Below, piece by piece: positions 43,697 to 52,494 of a DNA stretch of 64,000 nucleotides (position 1 is its first letter; each line of letters starts with the position of its first letter). The notes under the pieces are model-generated. The model did no database searches. It was not told the origin of the DNA and saw nothing but the letters and a program-made list of their open reading frames with translations. Origin of the DNA: Alicyclobacillus pomorum DSM 14955. Its GTDB lineage: Bacteria > Bacillota > Bacilli > Alicyclobacillales > Alicyclobacillaceae. Both the position numbers and the translations under genes were made by a program. The DNA is taken from contig NZ_AXAR01000001.1 of NCBI RefSeq assembly GCF_000472905.1, forward strand, positions 140,774 through 204,773, read 5' to 3'.

Positions 43697-44659
43697 CTAA
43701 CGTTGCAAAAGAACAATAATCATGGAAGCCAGCGAGCAGCAGGCGCTCAAGAGATACATGAATGTCACCGCCTGCACCTGTGAGAAACCGGCATTCAACA
43801 GTCTGTGGTGACCGTGCGTTTTATCCGGCTTGTACACAGGTTTGCCTGCCATTGCGCGCCGTATAACCACCCGCACTGCGTCGAAAATCGGAACGCCGAG
43901 CGCCAATATCGGCACGAAGATGGAGATGACGGTTGCGGACTTGAATGCGCCAATCACTGCAATGGCTGCGAGCAGGAAGCCCAGCAAAGTAGAACCGGCG
44001 TCACCCATGATGATGCGCGCCGGGTAGAAGTTGTGGCGGAGAAAACCCAACGCAGCTCCAGCCACCGCTGCCGCCCAGATGGCCGAGTTGGTGTCGCCTT
44101 TCACGAGCGCGATAAACATCAACGTCACGGCAGATATACAAGCGATGCCGGCGGCCAGTCCATCCAGTCCATCGAGAAAGTTGAACACGTTGATGACGCC
44201 GACAATCCACACGATAGTGACGGCCACGGAAACGAAGTGGGGGAACTGAACAAAGCCGTGCGTGCCAAATGGACTAGAAAAACCGCGAACTGTTCCCCCG
44301 AATAGGGCAACCAGCGCGGCGGCTGCAATTTGCATGAGGAGGCGGGGCCATGGAGAAAAATCCTTAGCGCGCGACTTGTAGTAGTCATCGACCAGGCCGA
44401 TGCCGAAAAGCAAGCACGCGCCCATGAGAATGCCGAAGTAAACGTCCGGCAGGCTCCCGTGTAATACCGTAACCCAGGTCGCTGCAAGGACGAACGCAGC
44501 AAACATCGAGACGCCGCCAAGCAAAGGCAGGGGCGACTTGTGAACTTTGCGCTGATTCGGTTGGTCTACGAAGTTCCAGCGAAACGCTAGACGCCGGATG
44601 TAGGGGATGGTGGCCCAGCTCACAATGAAGGCAATGAGCCCGCTCATCCAGACAAACAT
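43697..44659 (-). CDS. UDP-GlcNAc:undecaprenyl-P GlcNAc-1-P transferase (TagO/WecA-like)
   Basis: A 320-residue polytopic membrane enzyme of the MraY/WecA family that starts synthesis of teichoic acids or other envelope glycans. The family motifs are LVDDYYK, FNFLDGLDGLAAG with the catalytic Asp pair, MGDAGSTLLGF and the HGHHRL loop. About ten membrane helices. ATG 44659 has GGAGGGTG upstream; an in-frame extension of 20 codons lacks a ribosome site. It precedes the RNA methyltransferase gene in the same direction by 33 bases. Confidence 0.93.
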   Translation of the reverse strand: MFVWMSGLIAFIVSWATIPYIRRLAFRWNFVDQPNQRKVHKSPLPLLGGVSMFAAFVLAATWVTVLHGSLPDVYFGILMGACLLFGIGLVDDYYKSRAKDFSPWPRLLMQIAAAALVALFGGTVRGFSSPFGTHGFVQFPHFVSVAVTIVWIVGVINVFNFLDGLDGLAAGIACISAVTLMFIALVKGDTNSAIWAAAVAGAALGFLRHNFYPARIIMGDAGSTLLGFLLAAIAVIGAFKSATVISIFVPILALGVPIFDAVRVVIRRAMAGKPVYKPDKTHGHHRLLNAGFSQVQAVTFMYLLSACCSLASMIIVLLQR

Positions 44660-44749
44660 GGAACACCCTCCAATCGTTTTCGTTGCCAATGGATGTTGTG
44701 CCAGACGCTCACACGCCAAAGTGTTCTGTCCTACATGGTGGACATGGTT

Positions 44750-45226
44750 CTACCATTTCTCTTTCACGACCAGTGATTTTGTCTCGCCGTTGTCCATGTG
44801 AACGGCCACACTCACCCTGCCGTCAACCCGGTTGTAGTGGGCTTCCGCAACAGGGATTTGGACTTTCGTCGTGGGGTTCACGTAGACGACAGTGAGGACA
44901 GAACCGCGGTCGTACTGCACGTATTTTTGCATCATATCAATCGTGAACGAGGCTTTTTCGGAGTCAGGAACTGGGTGGTCGAGTTGAAGAACGTACGACA
45001 TGGGATCCAGTCCCGTACCGCTGTCTATTTCCACCAGTTTACCGACGTGGTTCGACGTTACGTATCCCATGAAGGAGTGCTTGTGTTCAGCCAAGCGCTG
45101 TGTGGTAATGGACTTCATGGCGATGTACAGGAATCCCATCATGACGAGGATGCCTACGAAGACCACCAACATGTACAGGCGGCTTCGCTTTTCGCGCCTT
45201 TGTGGTTCTGAGGGTGTCGACAGCAT
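44750..45226 (-). CDS. Single-pass membrane protein, hypothetical
   Basis: A 158-residue protein: basic N-terminus, one membrane helix (about 17-40, LYMLVVFVGILVMMGFLYI) and an extracytoplasmic beta-rich domain of about 115 residues. No family is recognised. ATG 45226 has GGAAGG nine bases upstream. It lies 90 bases before the TagO-like gene on the same strand and could be cotranscribed with it. Confidence 0.65.
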   Translation of the reverse strand: MLSTPSEPQRREKRSRLYMLVVFVGILVMMGFLYIAMKSITTQRLAEHKHSFMGYVTSNHVGKLVEIDSGTGLDPMSYVLQLDHPVPDSEKASFTIDMMQKYVQYDRGSVLTVVYVNPTTKVQIPVAEAHYNRVDGRVSVAVHMDNGETKSLVVKEKW

Positions 45227-45686
45227 TCCTCTCACCCTTCCGCGACGAGTCGTGTCTACATTCACTCGTCCGAGGCTGATTATACTCCAAGTGCACCCAT
45301 CGCATCTATACAAGTCACGGTTGTCTTGGCCAATTTGTCGCCGGATAGCCACAACTTAGACACACTCGTTTTCTCTCTATTTGCAACGGCCGCACAGGTA
45401 CGTCGATACTACATTACTTGACGCCTGTGCGTCGGCCTATGGTAAACTGTACCTATCTCTTTGCGGGACTGTGCCGTTCTATTCGCCTCATGCGGTTTCG
45501 CGTACTCATCCTGTGTGTCACCGGATCCATGTGAAACGTCGGTTGTCAAACCTATCATGCGCAATGGATATGGTCAGTAGAGAATGAATACGCTGTCAAT
45601 TTTGAGATTATTTTGATAGGTGAGGACGCGAAGACTTCGTGCGAGTCTCATGAGCAAACGGTGATACCAGCCGAGGAGGGTGTAGT
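45227..45686. other. Divergent intergenic region before oxidase operon
   Basis: A 460-base region without a convincing gene. On the plus strand, TTGACG (45418-45423) with TAAACT 19 bases on is a possible but weak promoter for ctaC. A TTGACA hexamer on the minus strand occurs near 45595. No riboswitch or terminator was recognised. Confidence 0.4.
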
Positions 45687-46355
45687 GTGGTCGATGCAGC
45701 ATCTTGGCTTCCAACTGAACTGACACCGATGTCTCATAGCTTAGACGTTCTGTTTGACGTTGCGTTGGGTGTTGTCACGTTCTTCTTTGTCCTAGTGGAA
45801 GTTTTGCTAGTCACGTTTCTCATTCGTTATCGGCGCACCAAGACCAATCAAACCGGAGTGAACGTGCACGGCAACAACAGGCTTGAAGTCATCTGGACAC
45901 TGATTCCTGCGGCCATTCTTGTCTGTATGGGGGTTTACTGCGTGAAGGTGGTCTACGCCTTACAAACGCCCCCTGCGAAACCGGAAGTGATTAAGGTGAC
46001 GGGGCACATGTGGTTCTGGGAGTTTCAGTATCCGAACGGTTTGACAACAAAGAATGACTTACGCGTCCCTGCCGGCGAAAACGTCCTGTTTGAGATTCAC
46101 TCAGCCGATGTGATTCACGGGTTTTACATACCGGCTGTTCGAATTCAACAAGATGCGTTGCCTGGTCGGCAGACCGAATTCTGGATGAATGCGGACACTG
46201 ACAAGGTCGGTCAGGTATTTGACGTGCCGTGTGACCAGTTCTGTGGTTCGGGGCACCCCATCATGGATGCCAAAATGACCGTGATGTCCCCAGCAGATTA
46301 CGAGCACTGGGAACAAACCCAACTTCAGAAGCAAAAGCAGAACTCTGGGCAGTGA
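45687..46355 (+). CDS. ctaC: Cytochrome c oxidase subunit II
   Basis: A 222-residue CuA subunit that accepts electrons from cytochrome c. Two N-terminal membrane helices (about 22-46 and 70-90) are followed by a cupredoxin domain with CuA ligands His144, Cys182, Cys186, His190 and Met193 in CDQFCGSGHPIM; the backbone ligand position is Gln184 where Glu is more common. There is no cytochrome c domain at the C-terminus and no lipobox, unlike Bacillus subtilis CtaC, so an external cytochrome c must be the donor. GTG 45687 has GAGGAGGG upstream. Confidence 0.95.
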   Translation: MVDAASWLPTELTPMSHSLDVLFDVALGVVTFFFVLVEVLLVTFLIRYRRTKTNQTGVNVHGNNRLEVIWTLIPAAILVCMGVYCVKVVYALQTPPAKPEVIKVTGHMWFWEFQYPNGLTTKNDLRVPAGENVLFEIHSADVIHGFYIPAVRIQQDALPGRQTEFWMNADTDKVGQVFDVPCDQFCGSGHPIMDAKMTVMSPADYEHWEQTQLQKQKQNSGQ

Positions 46356-46422
46356 GCATCAGCCGCAAGTAGCGTCTGTATTATCTGAGTAATCATACAA
46401 CTTGCACGAAGGTGGTGGCACA

Positions 46423-48033
46423 ATGGAGGCAGCGGTTCAGGCGCCGCGTAAGTCATTCATCCGCGAGTGGGTGATGACGGTCGACCACAAGAAGATTGGC
46501 ATCATGTACGGAGTCACCTCGCTCTTCTTCTTCCTCCTCGCTGGTTTGTTTGCGCTTCTCGTTCGGACAGATTTGTTGGTTCCGTCTGGCTTGTTTTCTC
46601 CGCAAACGTACAACGAATTCTTCACGATGCACGCAACCATCATGATTTTTGCCGTCATCATTCCATTGTTGACCGGCGCGTTTGGCAACTACTTGGTACC
46701 TTTGATGATTGGCGCGCGCGATATGGCGTTCCCGCGAATGAATGCCCTGAGCTACTGGCTGTATCTCGCGTCGGGTGTCGTTCTGTTATTCAGCATGTTC
46801 TTTGGCATGCCGGATGCGGGCTGGACATCTTACCCGCCGTACAGCATACAGTCGCAAGGCCCCGGTATTGATCTGTGGGTAACGGCGATTCACATCGCTG
46901 GTTTGTCTTCCATTCTCGGTGCTATCAACTTCGTGGTGACGATACACAAGATGCGGGCGCCGGGTATGACGTACAACCGTATGCCGCTGTTTGTGTGGAG
47001 CATTTTGGTCACCGCCTACATGCAGATCTTTGGTACCCCGGCATTGGCGGGGGCAGTGACGACGTTGCTGGCGGACCGTCATTTTGGCACTGTGTTTTAC
47101 GACGCCACCGCTGGCGGAGATCCAATGTTGTACCAACATCTGTTCTGGTTCTATTCGCACCCGGCAGTGTACATCATGATTTTGCCAGGGTTCGGGATTA
47201 TTTCTGAATTATTGCCGGTTTTTTCGCGCAAACCTATATTTGGGTACCATGCCATTGCTTACTCCAGTGTGGCCATCGGCTTCCTCGGCTTCTTTGTCTG
47301 GGCGCACCACATGTTCGTGGCCGGTATGTCGATGTCTGCGGGGATTCCATTCATGATTTCGTCTTTGATTATTGCAGTGCCCACGTCGGTAAAAATTTTC
47401 AACTGGTTGGCCACGATGTGGCGAGGCGCTGTAGACTACACAGTTCCCATGATGTATGCATCGCTCGGGTTTATCGGTTCGTTCATCATCGGTGGTTTCA
47501 GTGGTGTGATTGTGGCAGAGGTTCCGCTGGATATGCACCTGCATGACACGTACTTTATCGTTGCACACATTCACTACGTGTTGTTCGGCGGGAGCGTCAT
47601 GACCATTATGGCAGGGTTGCACTACTGGTTTCCGAAAGTCACCGGACGGATGTTCAACACGAAGCTGGGACACATCTCGTTCTGGTTTTACTTCATTGGC
47701 ACCCAGGTTACGTTCTTCCCGATGCATCTGGTGGGGTTGGCTGGCATGCCGCGACGCTATCAGTCGTACCTGCCGGAGTTCCAATTCTGGAACGATGTAT
47801 CGACCATCGGCTCCTACATCCTTGGCGTGGGTACGCTGATTATTATTTTCAACCTGTTTTACTCGGCAAAGTACGGAAAGAAGGTCGGCAACAACCCGTG
47901 GGGCGCTCGGACACTCGAGTGGACCATCTCCTCGCCGCCGCCGGAGCATAACTTTACGGAACTTCCAGTGGTCACGGAAAATCCGTACCAACCGTACTCG
48001 CCGCAAGAAGTGGAAGAAGTGGCCACAGCGTAG
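46423..48033 (+). CDS. ctaD: Cytochrome c oxidase subunit I (A2-type)
   Basis: A 536-residue heme-copper oxidase catalytic subunit with twelve helices, reducing oxygen to water and pumping protons. Heme a ligand His70 is in FFTMHATIM; the CuB ligands are His246 with the cross-linked Tyr250 and the HH pair 295-296; late His ligands are in VAHIHYVLFGG. The segment FYSHPAVY replaces the A1 class GHPEVY: the proton-gating Glu is absent and a Tyr-Ser pair precedes the His, which defines the A2 subclass. ATG 46423 has AAGGTGGT upstream. Confidence 0.96.
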   Translation: MEAAVQAPRKSFIREWVMTVDHKKIGIMYGVTSLFFFLLAGLFALLVRTDLLVPSGLFSPQTYNEFFTMHATIMIFAVIIPLLTGAFGNYLVPLMIGARDMAFPRMNALSYWLYLASGVVLLFSMFFGMPDAGWTSYPPYSIQSQGPGIDLWVTAIHIAGLSSILGAINFVVTIHKMRAPGMTYNRMPLFVWSILVTAYMQIFGTPALAGAVTTLLADRHFGTVFYDATAGGDPMLYQHLFWFYSHPAVYIMILPGFGIISELLPVFSRKPIFGYHAIAYSSVAIGFLGFFVWAHHMFVAGMSMSAGIPFMISSLIIAVPTSVKIFNWLATMWRGAVDYTVPMMYASLGFIGSFIIGGFSGVIVAEVPLDMHLHDTYFIVAHIHYVLFGGSVMTIMAGLHYWFPKVTGRMFNTKLGHISFWFYFIGTQVTFFPMHLVGLAGMPRRYQSYLPEFQFWNDVSTIGSYILGVGTLIIIFNLFYSAKYGKKVGNNPWGARTLEWTISSPPPEHNFTELPVVTENPYQPYSPQEVEEVATA

Positions 48034-48104
48034 CCCCACGACCAGTGTTGTTTTTTCCACCTGCAACGTTGACCAGGTTGCGGCGTCAATGGAGGTGACC
48101 AGCG

Positions 48105-49058
48105 CTGAACTACCGATTGCCCTTGGTGACCACGCTTCTCCTTGGGGTTCAAATTGTCCTTGGGGGTGTTGTGGTCGGCAAGGATGCCGGGTTCATTTGC
48201 CCAGATTGGCCGCTGTGTCACGGCATGCTGCTTCCGACATGGACTGGACTTGTCATCGTTGAAATGACTCATCGCATCACGGCGTTGCTCGTAGCCGTCT
48301 TGGTCCTGTTCATCACCGGGAGAGTGTACTGGAAGTATCGCGACAACAAGACAATGATGGTCATTGCCACACTCGCGCTGCTATCATTGCTCATCCAAAT
48401 GGTCGTGGGCGGGTTGATTGTCCTGTTCAAGTGGCCGGGCGTCGTGACCACCGTCGACGTGGTGAACAGCATGGTATTGCTCTCGCTTTATGTTGCACTC
48501 ACCACGGAAGCGTACCGTGTTACCGTGCACCGTCGTTTCGGCCGTGAGTGGCCCGATGTGGAGCTGGAACAGATGACGCCTACTGCGTGGATGGTGGTTG
48601 GTATCGGCGGATTCGCAGTTCTGGTGGGCGCTCTTTTCAGACACACTGGCGCGGGTGAGGCATTGTTTGGCATCAACAGCTATTTGGCTAGCCACGGACA
48701 GCACACGCTGCCTTCTTCCTCGGTGTCTGTGGGGTTGCTCGTATTTCATATCACGGCGGGGACGCTGGTCGCGTTTGCGGCGTTGTGGCTGTTCTGCCGG
48801 GCACTGCATTTGCAGCTTTATGTCAAGGCCGCGTCACTCTTGTTAGGCCTGGTGACGGTACAGTTCATCCTTGGTGTTCTGTCGCTGACCAGTCGGCTCG
48901 CTTTTACAGTGGTCACGCTCCATTTCGCAAACGCCGGCGGCATGATTGCCACCATGACGTGGGTGGCCACCACGGCGACATTGGCTCGGCAACGGATCAG
49001 GCAAACAGCAGACAGATCCAATTCAACGTCGGTGTCAAATCCGGGGACTGTTCATTGA
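48105..49058 (+). CDS. ctaA: Heme A synthase
   Basis: A 317-residue COX15/CtaA membrane protein that oxidises heme O to heme A. Eight membrane helices, heme-ligand histidines in MTHRITA, RHTGAG, FHITAG and LHFANAG, and the conserved extracellular CPDWPLC cysteine pair are seen. The predicted start is unusual: CTG 48105 lies six bases after GGAGGTGA and gives a protein beginning NYRLPLV. The nearest standard start, TTG 48117, is 18 bases from that site. Both are given; I favour CTG. Confidence 0.9.
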   Translation: MNYRLPLVTTLLLGVQIVLGGVVVGKDAGFICPDWPLCHGMLLPTWTGLVIVEMTHRITALLVAVLVLFITGRVYWKYRDNKTMMVIATLALLSLLIQMVVGGLIVLFKWPGVVTTVDVVNSMVLLSLYVALTTEAYRVTVHRRFGREWPDVELEQMTPTAWMVVGIGGFAVLVGALFRHTGAGEALFGINSYLASHGQHTLPSSSVSVGLLVFHITAGTLVAFAALWLFCRALHLQLYVKAASLLLGLVTVQFILGVLSLTSRLAFTVVTLHFANAGGMIATMTWVATTATLARQRIRQTADRSNSTSVSNPGTVH

Positions 49059-49096
49059 CGGGGCAGGCGGCATCCGAGGAGAAGGAGGAGACGAAG

Positions 49097-50017
49097 TTGG
49101 CTTCAGATGGCGTGGCGGTGGCGAAGCGTTTACCAAAGGAGCGTGGTGCAGAGGAACGTGCGACATTTCGTGACTATGTGTCGCTCCTGAAACTAGGCAT
49201 CACGTTTGCCAACCTGATGTCGACCTTCGCCGGTTTGTGGGTGGGCAGCCACGGCCGTCCGGGGCTGATTGTAAGTCTATATACCCTGCTCGGTACCGCG
49301 CTCGTGGTCGCGTCCGGTGCGGCACTGAACAACTTTGTCGACCGAGATATCGATTACGCGATGGACCGTACGAAGGACCGGGTTGTTGTGACAGGGCGGG
49401 TCCCCGCTCACGCGGCGCTCGTGCTCGGGCTGACGTTGGGCTGTGTCGGCATCGCGATGCTTGTCTTTTTCGTGAACGTCATTGCAGCAGCTTGTGCGTT
49501 TGTGGGTTTGGTCGTGTACGCGTATGTGTACTCGGTTTGGCTGAAGCGAACCACGACCCTGAACACTGTGATTGGCGGCTTGGCTGGCGCCATGCCTCCA
49601 GTCATTGGGTTTGTCGCGGGCAGTGGTGGAACCTTGAATGTTGTCACCTTGGCCTTGTTCTCCATGTTCTTCCTCTGGCAACCTCCGCATTTTCTCCCAC
49701 TCGCCATGAAGCGTAGCGAGGAGTACCGCGCGGCTGGCATTCCCATGTTGCCGGTGGTTCGGGGCTATCGAGAGACCAAGTGGCAGATCTTGAGCTACAC
49801 CGCAGCGATGGTTCCCGTGTCACTACTCTTGTACGGATTTGGGTACGAAGGTACCGTGTACTTGCTCGCGGCCTTGACACTTGGAGTCACCTTCCTCGTG
49901 AAGTCCGTGCAAGGTCTGTTCGCCAGGGAGGACTTGGTGTGGGCGAAAAAACTGTTTCGCTTTTCATTGGTTTACCTGATAGCCATGTGTATCGCAATGA
50001 TTGCCAGCGCAATGTGA
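49097..50017 (+). CDS. ctaB: Protoheme IX farnesyltransferase
   Basis: A 306-residue UbiA-family prenyltransferase that adds the farnesyl chain to heme b, giving heme O. The first Asp-rich motif NNFVDRDIDYAMDRTKDR and the second YSVWLKRTTTLNTVIGG are intact in a nine-helix protein. TTG 49097 is chosen because GGAGG is eight bases upstream; the frame is open further up but only within ctaA. It sits 38 bases after ctaA. Confidence 0.94.
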   Translation: MASDGVAVAKRLPKERGAEERATFRDYVSLLKLGITFANLMSTFAGLWVGSHGRPGLIVSLYTLLGTALVVASGAALNNFVDRDIDYAMDRTKDRVVVTGRVPAHAALVLGLTLGCVGIAMLVFFVNVIAAACAFVGLVVYAYVYSVWLKRTTTLNTVIGGLAGAMPPVIGFVAGSGGTLNVVTLALFSMFFLWQPPHFLPLAMKRSEEYRAAGIPMLPVVRGYRETKWQILSYTAAMVPVSLLLYGFGYEGTVYLLAALTLGVTFLVKSVQGLFAREDLVWAKKLFRFSLVYLIAMCIAMIASAM

Positions 50018-50047
50018 TGAAGCACGATGGTTAAGGAGGTTCACGAG

Positions 50048-50674
50048 ATGTCGACCAATCACGCACAGGCAAACGTGCACTTTGATCACAACGAAAACAT
50101 TGACCATCAAGGGAATGCGAACCTTGCGGTGTGGCTTGGCTTAGTTGCCTTAACGTTCATGACGGCAACGTTTGTGGCGTGCAACGTATACTTGCGGGGA
50201 TGGGCACCATCGAAGTTTCACTTGAGCGACAAAGTGTTGACCGACCTTCCGTATGTTACGGTGTTGTTATCTATCATTTCTGTCATTTTGCTGTTTGTCG
50301 CCGCCTCTTTTTTCGCCAGGGATAAATGGCGTGCATTCAACTTGGTCCTGGCGTTGACAACGCTGGTCTACATCGCCCAGGTGATGGTGGAGTTCAACCT
50401 GATGCTGTGGTTTGCAGGGTACAGCAAGCAGGTGGCAACGATTTATGCCCCGACGGCTGTCATGGAATTCGCTTTGACGGTGGTGTGCGTGATTTTGCTG
50501 GTTGCGGCGGGCTGGTATGCCAGCTTCGCGAACAAGCGAAAAATCAATTCGTTCTTCCCAGTCGGCATGAACGTGTGGCTGTACGCCGCGTTGTCCAACG
50601 TTGTCATCCTGTTGGTGGAAGACGTCATGTCCGTGGGTCAGTTCGCGGCATGGTGCGGACAGCACCTGGTGTGA
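50048..50674 (+). CDS. ctaE: Cytochrome c oxidase subunit III
   Basis: A 208-residue membrane protein with five helices, the CtaE/CoxC position in the operon and the usual short Bacillota length. Sequence conservation is low, but VQ-MVEFNLMLWFAGYS and the C-terminal NVVILLVEDVMSVG fit a subunit III-like protein. ATG 50048 follows GGAGG by about eight bases; an in-frame ATG at 50027 is less likely. It stabilises subunit I. Confidence 0.82.
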   Translation: MSTNHAQANVHFDHNENIDHQGNANLAVWLGLVALTFMTATFVACNVYLRGWAPSKFHLSDKVLTDLPYVTVLLSIISVILLFVAASFFARDKWRAFNLVLALTTLVYIAQVMVEFNLMLWFAGYSKQVATIYAPTAVMEFALTVVCVILLVAAGWYASFANKRKINSFFPVGMNVWLYAALSNVVILLVEDVMSVGQFAAWCGQHLV

Positions 50675-50735
50675 ATACCGAGAATTTCCACGATGAAGGG
50701 AGGGATTGGCGTGCCTGCGCACGCCGAGACCGCGG

Positions 50736-50846
50736 ATGCAACTTCTCTCGTTTGCGCTTGGATTGTTCGTGTTCATCGGGTTGACCTTGTTTATCTTGAA
50801 GTACACAACGTACCTGTCCAATTTGAAAAAAGACACGGAGCGGTGA
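50736..50846 (+). CDS. Tiny membrane ORF at end of oxidase operon
   Basis: A 36-residue frame from ATG 50736 encodes one membrane helix (SFALGLFVFIGLTLFILKY) and a charged tail. Its position, 61 bases after ctaE and just before the operon terminator, suggests a small oxidase subunit. There is no ribosome site at the ATG. The strong site GGGAGGG instead faces GTG 50711 in the other frame; removing one G near 50734 would fuse VPAHAETA to the helix as a 43-44-residue protein. An indel in the sequence or a real start choice cannot be told apart. Confidence 0.5.
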   Translation: MQLLSFALGLFVFIGLTLFILKYTTYLSNLKKDTER

Positions 50847-50862
50847 TTCCCGCTCCGTTTTT
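50835..50862 (+). terminator. Rho-independent terminator of oxidase operon
   Basis: A nine-base perfect stem (ACGGAGCGG / CCGCTCCGT) with a six-base loop is followed by TTTTTG. It overlaps the end of the tiny ORF. Confidence 0.92.
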
Positions 50863-50889
50863 GTAGGACATTCCCCTCGCCGCGTCTCT

Positions 50890-52089
50890 TTACGCCGATA
50901 GGACGTCGCGGATTTTCGCCAGCGCTTCGTCCAGTTCGTCTTTCGTAATGACCAAGGGCGGGGCGAAGCGTATGACGTTCTCATGTGTCTCTTTGCACAA
51001 CAGGCCTTTTCGCATCAACGCTTCGCAGTATGGTCGCGCAGGACCATGCAGTTCCAGGCCGATGAAGAGTCCTCTTCCTCGTACTTCCTTGATATTTGGG
51101 TTATGCATCGCCTTGAGCGCTTTCAGGAAGTAATCGCCGAGCTCTCGCGAACGCTCCGGCAGGTTTTCTTCCAGAATGACGTCGAGTGCCGCGATGGCGA
51201 CTGCGCATGCCAGCGGATTTCCGCCAAACGTCGAGCCATGCGAACCTGGCTCGAACACACCCAAGATTTCCTGATTCGCGGCAACGGCGGAAACGGGGAA
51301 GACACCGCCGCCAAGGGCCTTACCCATCACGTACACATCCGGAACGACGTTTTCCCAATCACACGCAAATAGTTTGCCGGTGCGGCCGAAACCCGTTTGA
51401 ATTTCATCTGCGACAAACAGTACGTGGTTTTCCCGACACAGTTCTGCCACCTTCGCAATGTACCCCTGCGGGGGAATGAGAATACCGGCTTCGCCCTGAA
51501 TCGGTTCCACCAAAAATGCCGCCGTATTGGGCGTAATGGCCTGGCGCACCGCTTCAATATCGCCGTACGGAATAATCCGGAAGCCCGGTGTGAGGGGGCC
51601 AAAGCCGCGGCGGTACGCTTCGGCAGAAGACATGGAGATCATGGTCACTGTCCGTCCATGGAAGTTGTTGGTGCAGACGATGATTTCGGCCTGGTCGTCC
51701 GGTACCCCTTTGACATCGTACGCCCAGCGGCGGACAGCCTTCACGGCCGTTTCCACAGCTTCCGCTCCACTGTTCATGGGTAATATCATGTCTTTGCCTG
51801 TCACCTTGGTCAGTTTCTCGTAAAATGGTCCCAGTTGGTCGCTGTGAAACGCGCGTGAGGTGAGCGTCACCCGGTCTGCCTGGTCTTTCAGTGCTTGAAT
51901 GATTTTCGGGTGACGGTGTCCCTGGTTGAGGGCAGAATACGCACTGAGCATGTCCATGTATCGGTTTCCATCCGGATCTTCCACCCAAACGCGTTCCGCC
52001 TTGGAAATGACAATCGGCAGTGGATGGTAGTTGTGTGCCCCGTACTTCTCCGTTATAGAGATAATCTCCGTGGATTTTGTGTTGTGCAT
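50890..52089 (-). CDS. rocD: Ornithine--oxo-acid aminotransferase
   Basis: A 399-residue class III PLP aminotransferase converting ornithine and 2-oxoglutarate to glutamate semialdehyde and glutamate. [15 protein letters not shown], the [17 protein letters not shown] segment ([10 protein letters not shown]) and the PLP lysine in VMGKALGGG are intact, and the N-terminal [12 protein letters not shown] is typical of ornithine aminotransferases. ATG 52089 has AAGGAGGG upstream. It would work with arginase in arginine breakdown or in reverse for proline; no other roc genes are adjacent. Confidence 0.95.
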   Translation of the reverse strand: MHNTKSTEIISITEKYGAHNYHPLPIVISKAERVWVEDPDGNRYMDMLSAYSALNQGHRHPKIIQALKDQADRVTLTSRAFHSDQLGPFYEKLTKVTGKDMILPMNSGAEAVETAVKAVRRWAYDVKGVPDDQAEIIVCTNNFHGRTVTMISMSSAEAYRRGFGPLTPGFRIIPYGDIEAVRQAITPNTAAFLVEPIQGEAGILIPPQGYIAKVAELCRENHVLFVADEIQTGFGRTGKLFACDWENVVPDVYVMGKALGGGVFPVSAVAANQEILGVFEPGSHGSTFGGNPLACAVAIAALDVILEENLPERSRELGDYFLKALKAMHNPNIKEVRGRGLFIGLELHGPARPYCEALMRKGLLCKETHENVIRFAPPLVITKDELDEALAKIRDVLSA

Positions 52090-52131
52090 GACGACCCTCC
52101 TTGGCCATGCGCGTCCTATCTATATGCAGTA

Positions 52132-52169
52132 AGCGGACTCGCCTGCCAACGTTGGGCGGCGAGTCCGCT
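52132..52169. repeat. Hairpin between yjzC and rocD
   Basis: A twelve-base perfect inverted repeat (AGCGGACTCGCC / GGCGAGTCCGCT) with a 14-base loop and no T-tract. It lies just downstream of yjzC on the minus strand and upstream of rocD. Confidence 0.6.
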
Positions 52170-52178
52170 GTGTCGTCA

Positions 52179-52364
52179 TCACTTGTTGCGGTTTCGCGTC
52201 CACTTTCGGTTGGTGTTGGTGGTTTCTGGAAATGTATCCCCTTTATGCAGACGAATTTTCCGTGGGTTGTGGAGGTTTCCGCTATCCGGGTGTTCACCGA
52301 TTTCCACGTACTCGCCGTCGTTCGGAACTTCCCAACCGGGTTTAAATTGGTTTTCCTGCCCCAT
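52179..52364 (-). CDS. yjzC: YjzC-like small protein
   Basis: A 61-residue protein whose pattern GQENQFKPG, NDGEYVEIGE, NPRKIRLHKGD-FPETTN-NRKW is that of the YjzC family, found in Bacillus and allied spore formers. The function is unknown; the family lies outside characterised spore coat proteins but follows sporulating lineages. ATG 52364 has GGGGGTGA upstream; a longer in-frame start at 52415 has none. Confidence 0.88.
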   Translation of the reverse strand: MGQENQFKPGWEVPNDGEYVEIGEHPDSGNLHNPRKIRLHKGDTFPETTNTNRKWTRNRNK

Positions 52365-52446
52365 GTCATCACCCCCAGCAGTAGTATGGAGGGATTGAGG
52401 CACCATCATCCGCAAGGGCGGGATCCAATTTGCTCACTGCACCAAA

Positions 52447-52479
52447 CGAAAAGGGCGCAGCATGTTCAGCCGCGCCCTT
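52447..52479 (-). terminator. Rho-independent terminator of aldolase gene
   Basis: On the minus strand an eight-base stem (AAGGGCGC / GCGCCCTT) with a thirteen-base loop is followed by TTCGTTT. Confidence 0.7.
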
Positions 52480-52494
52480 GGTGCTTGTCCAAGA

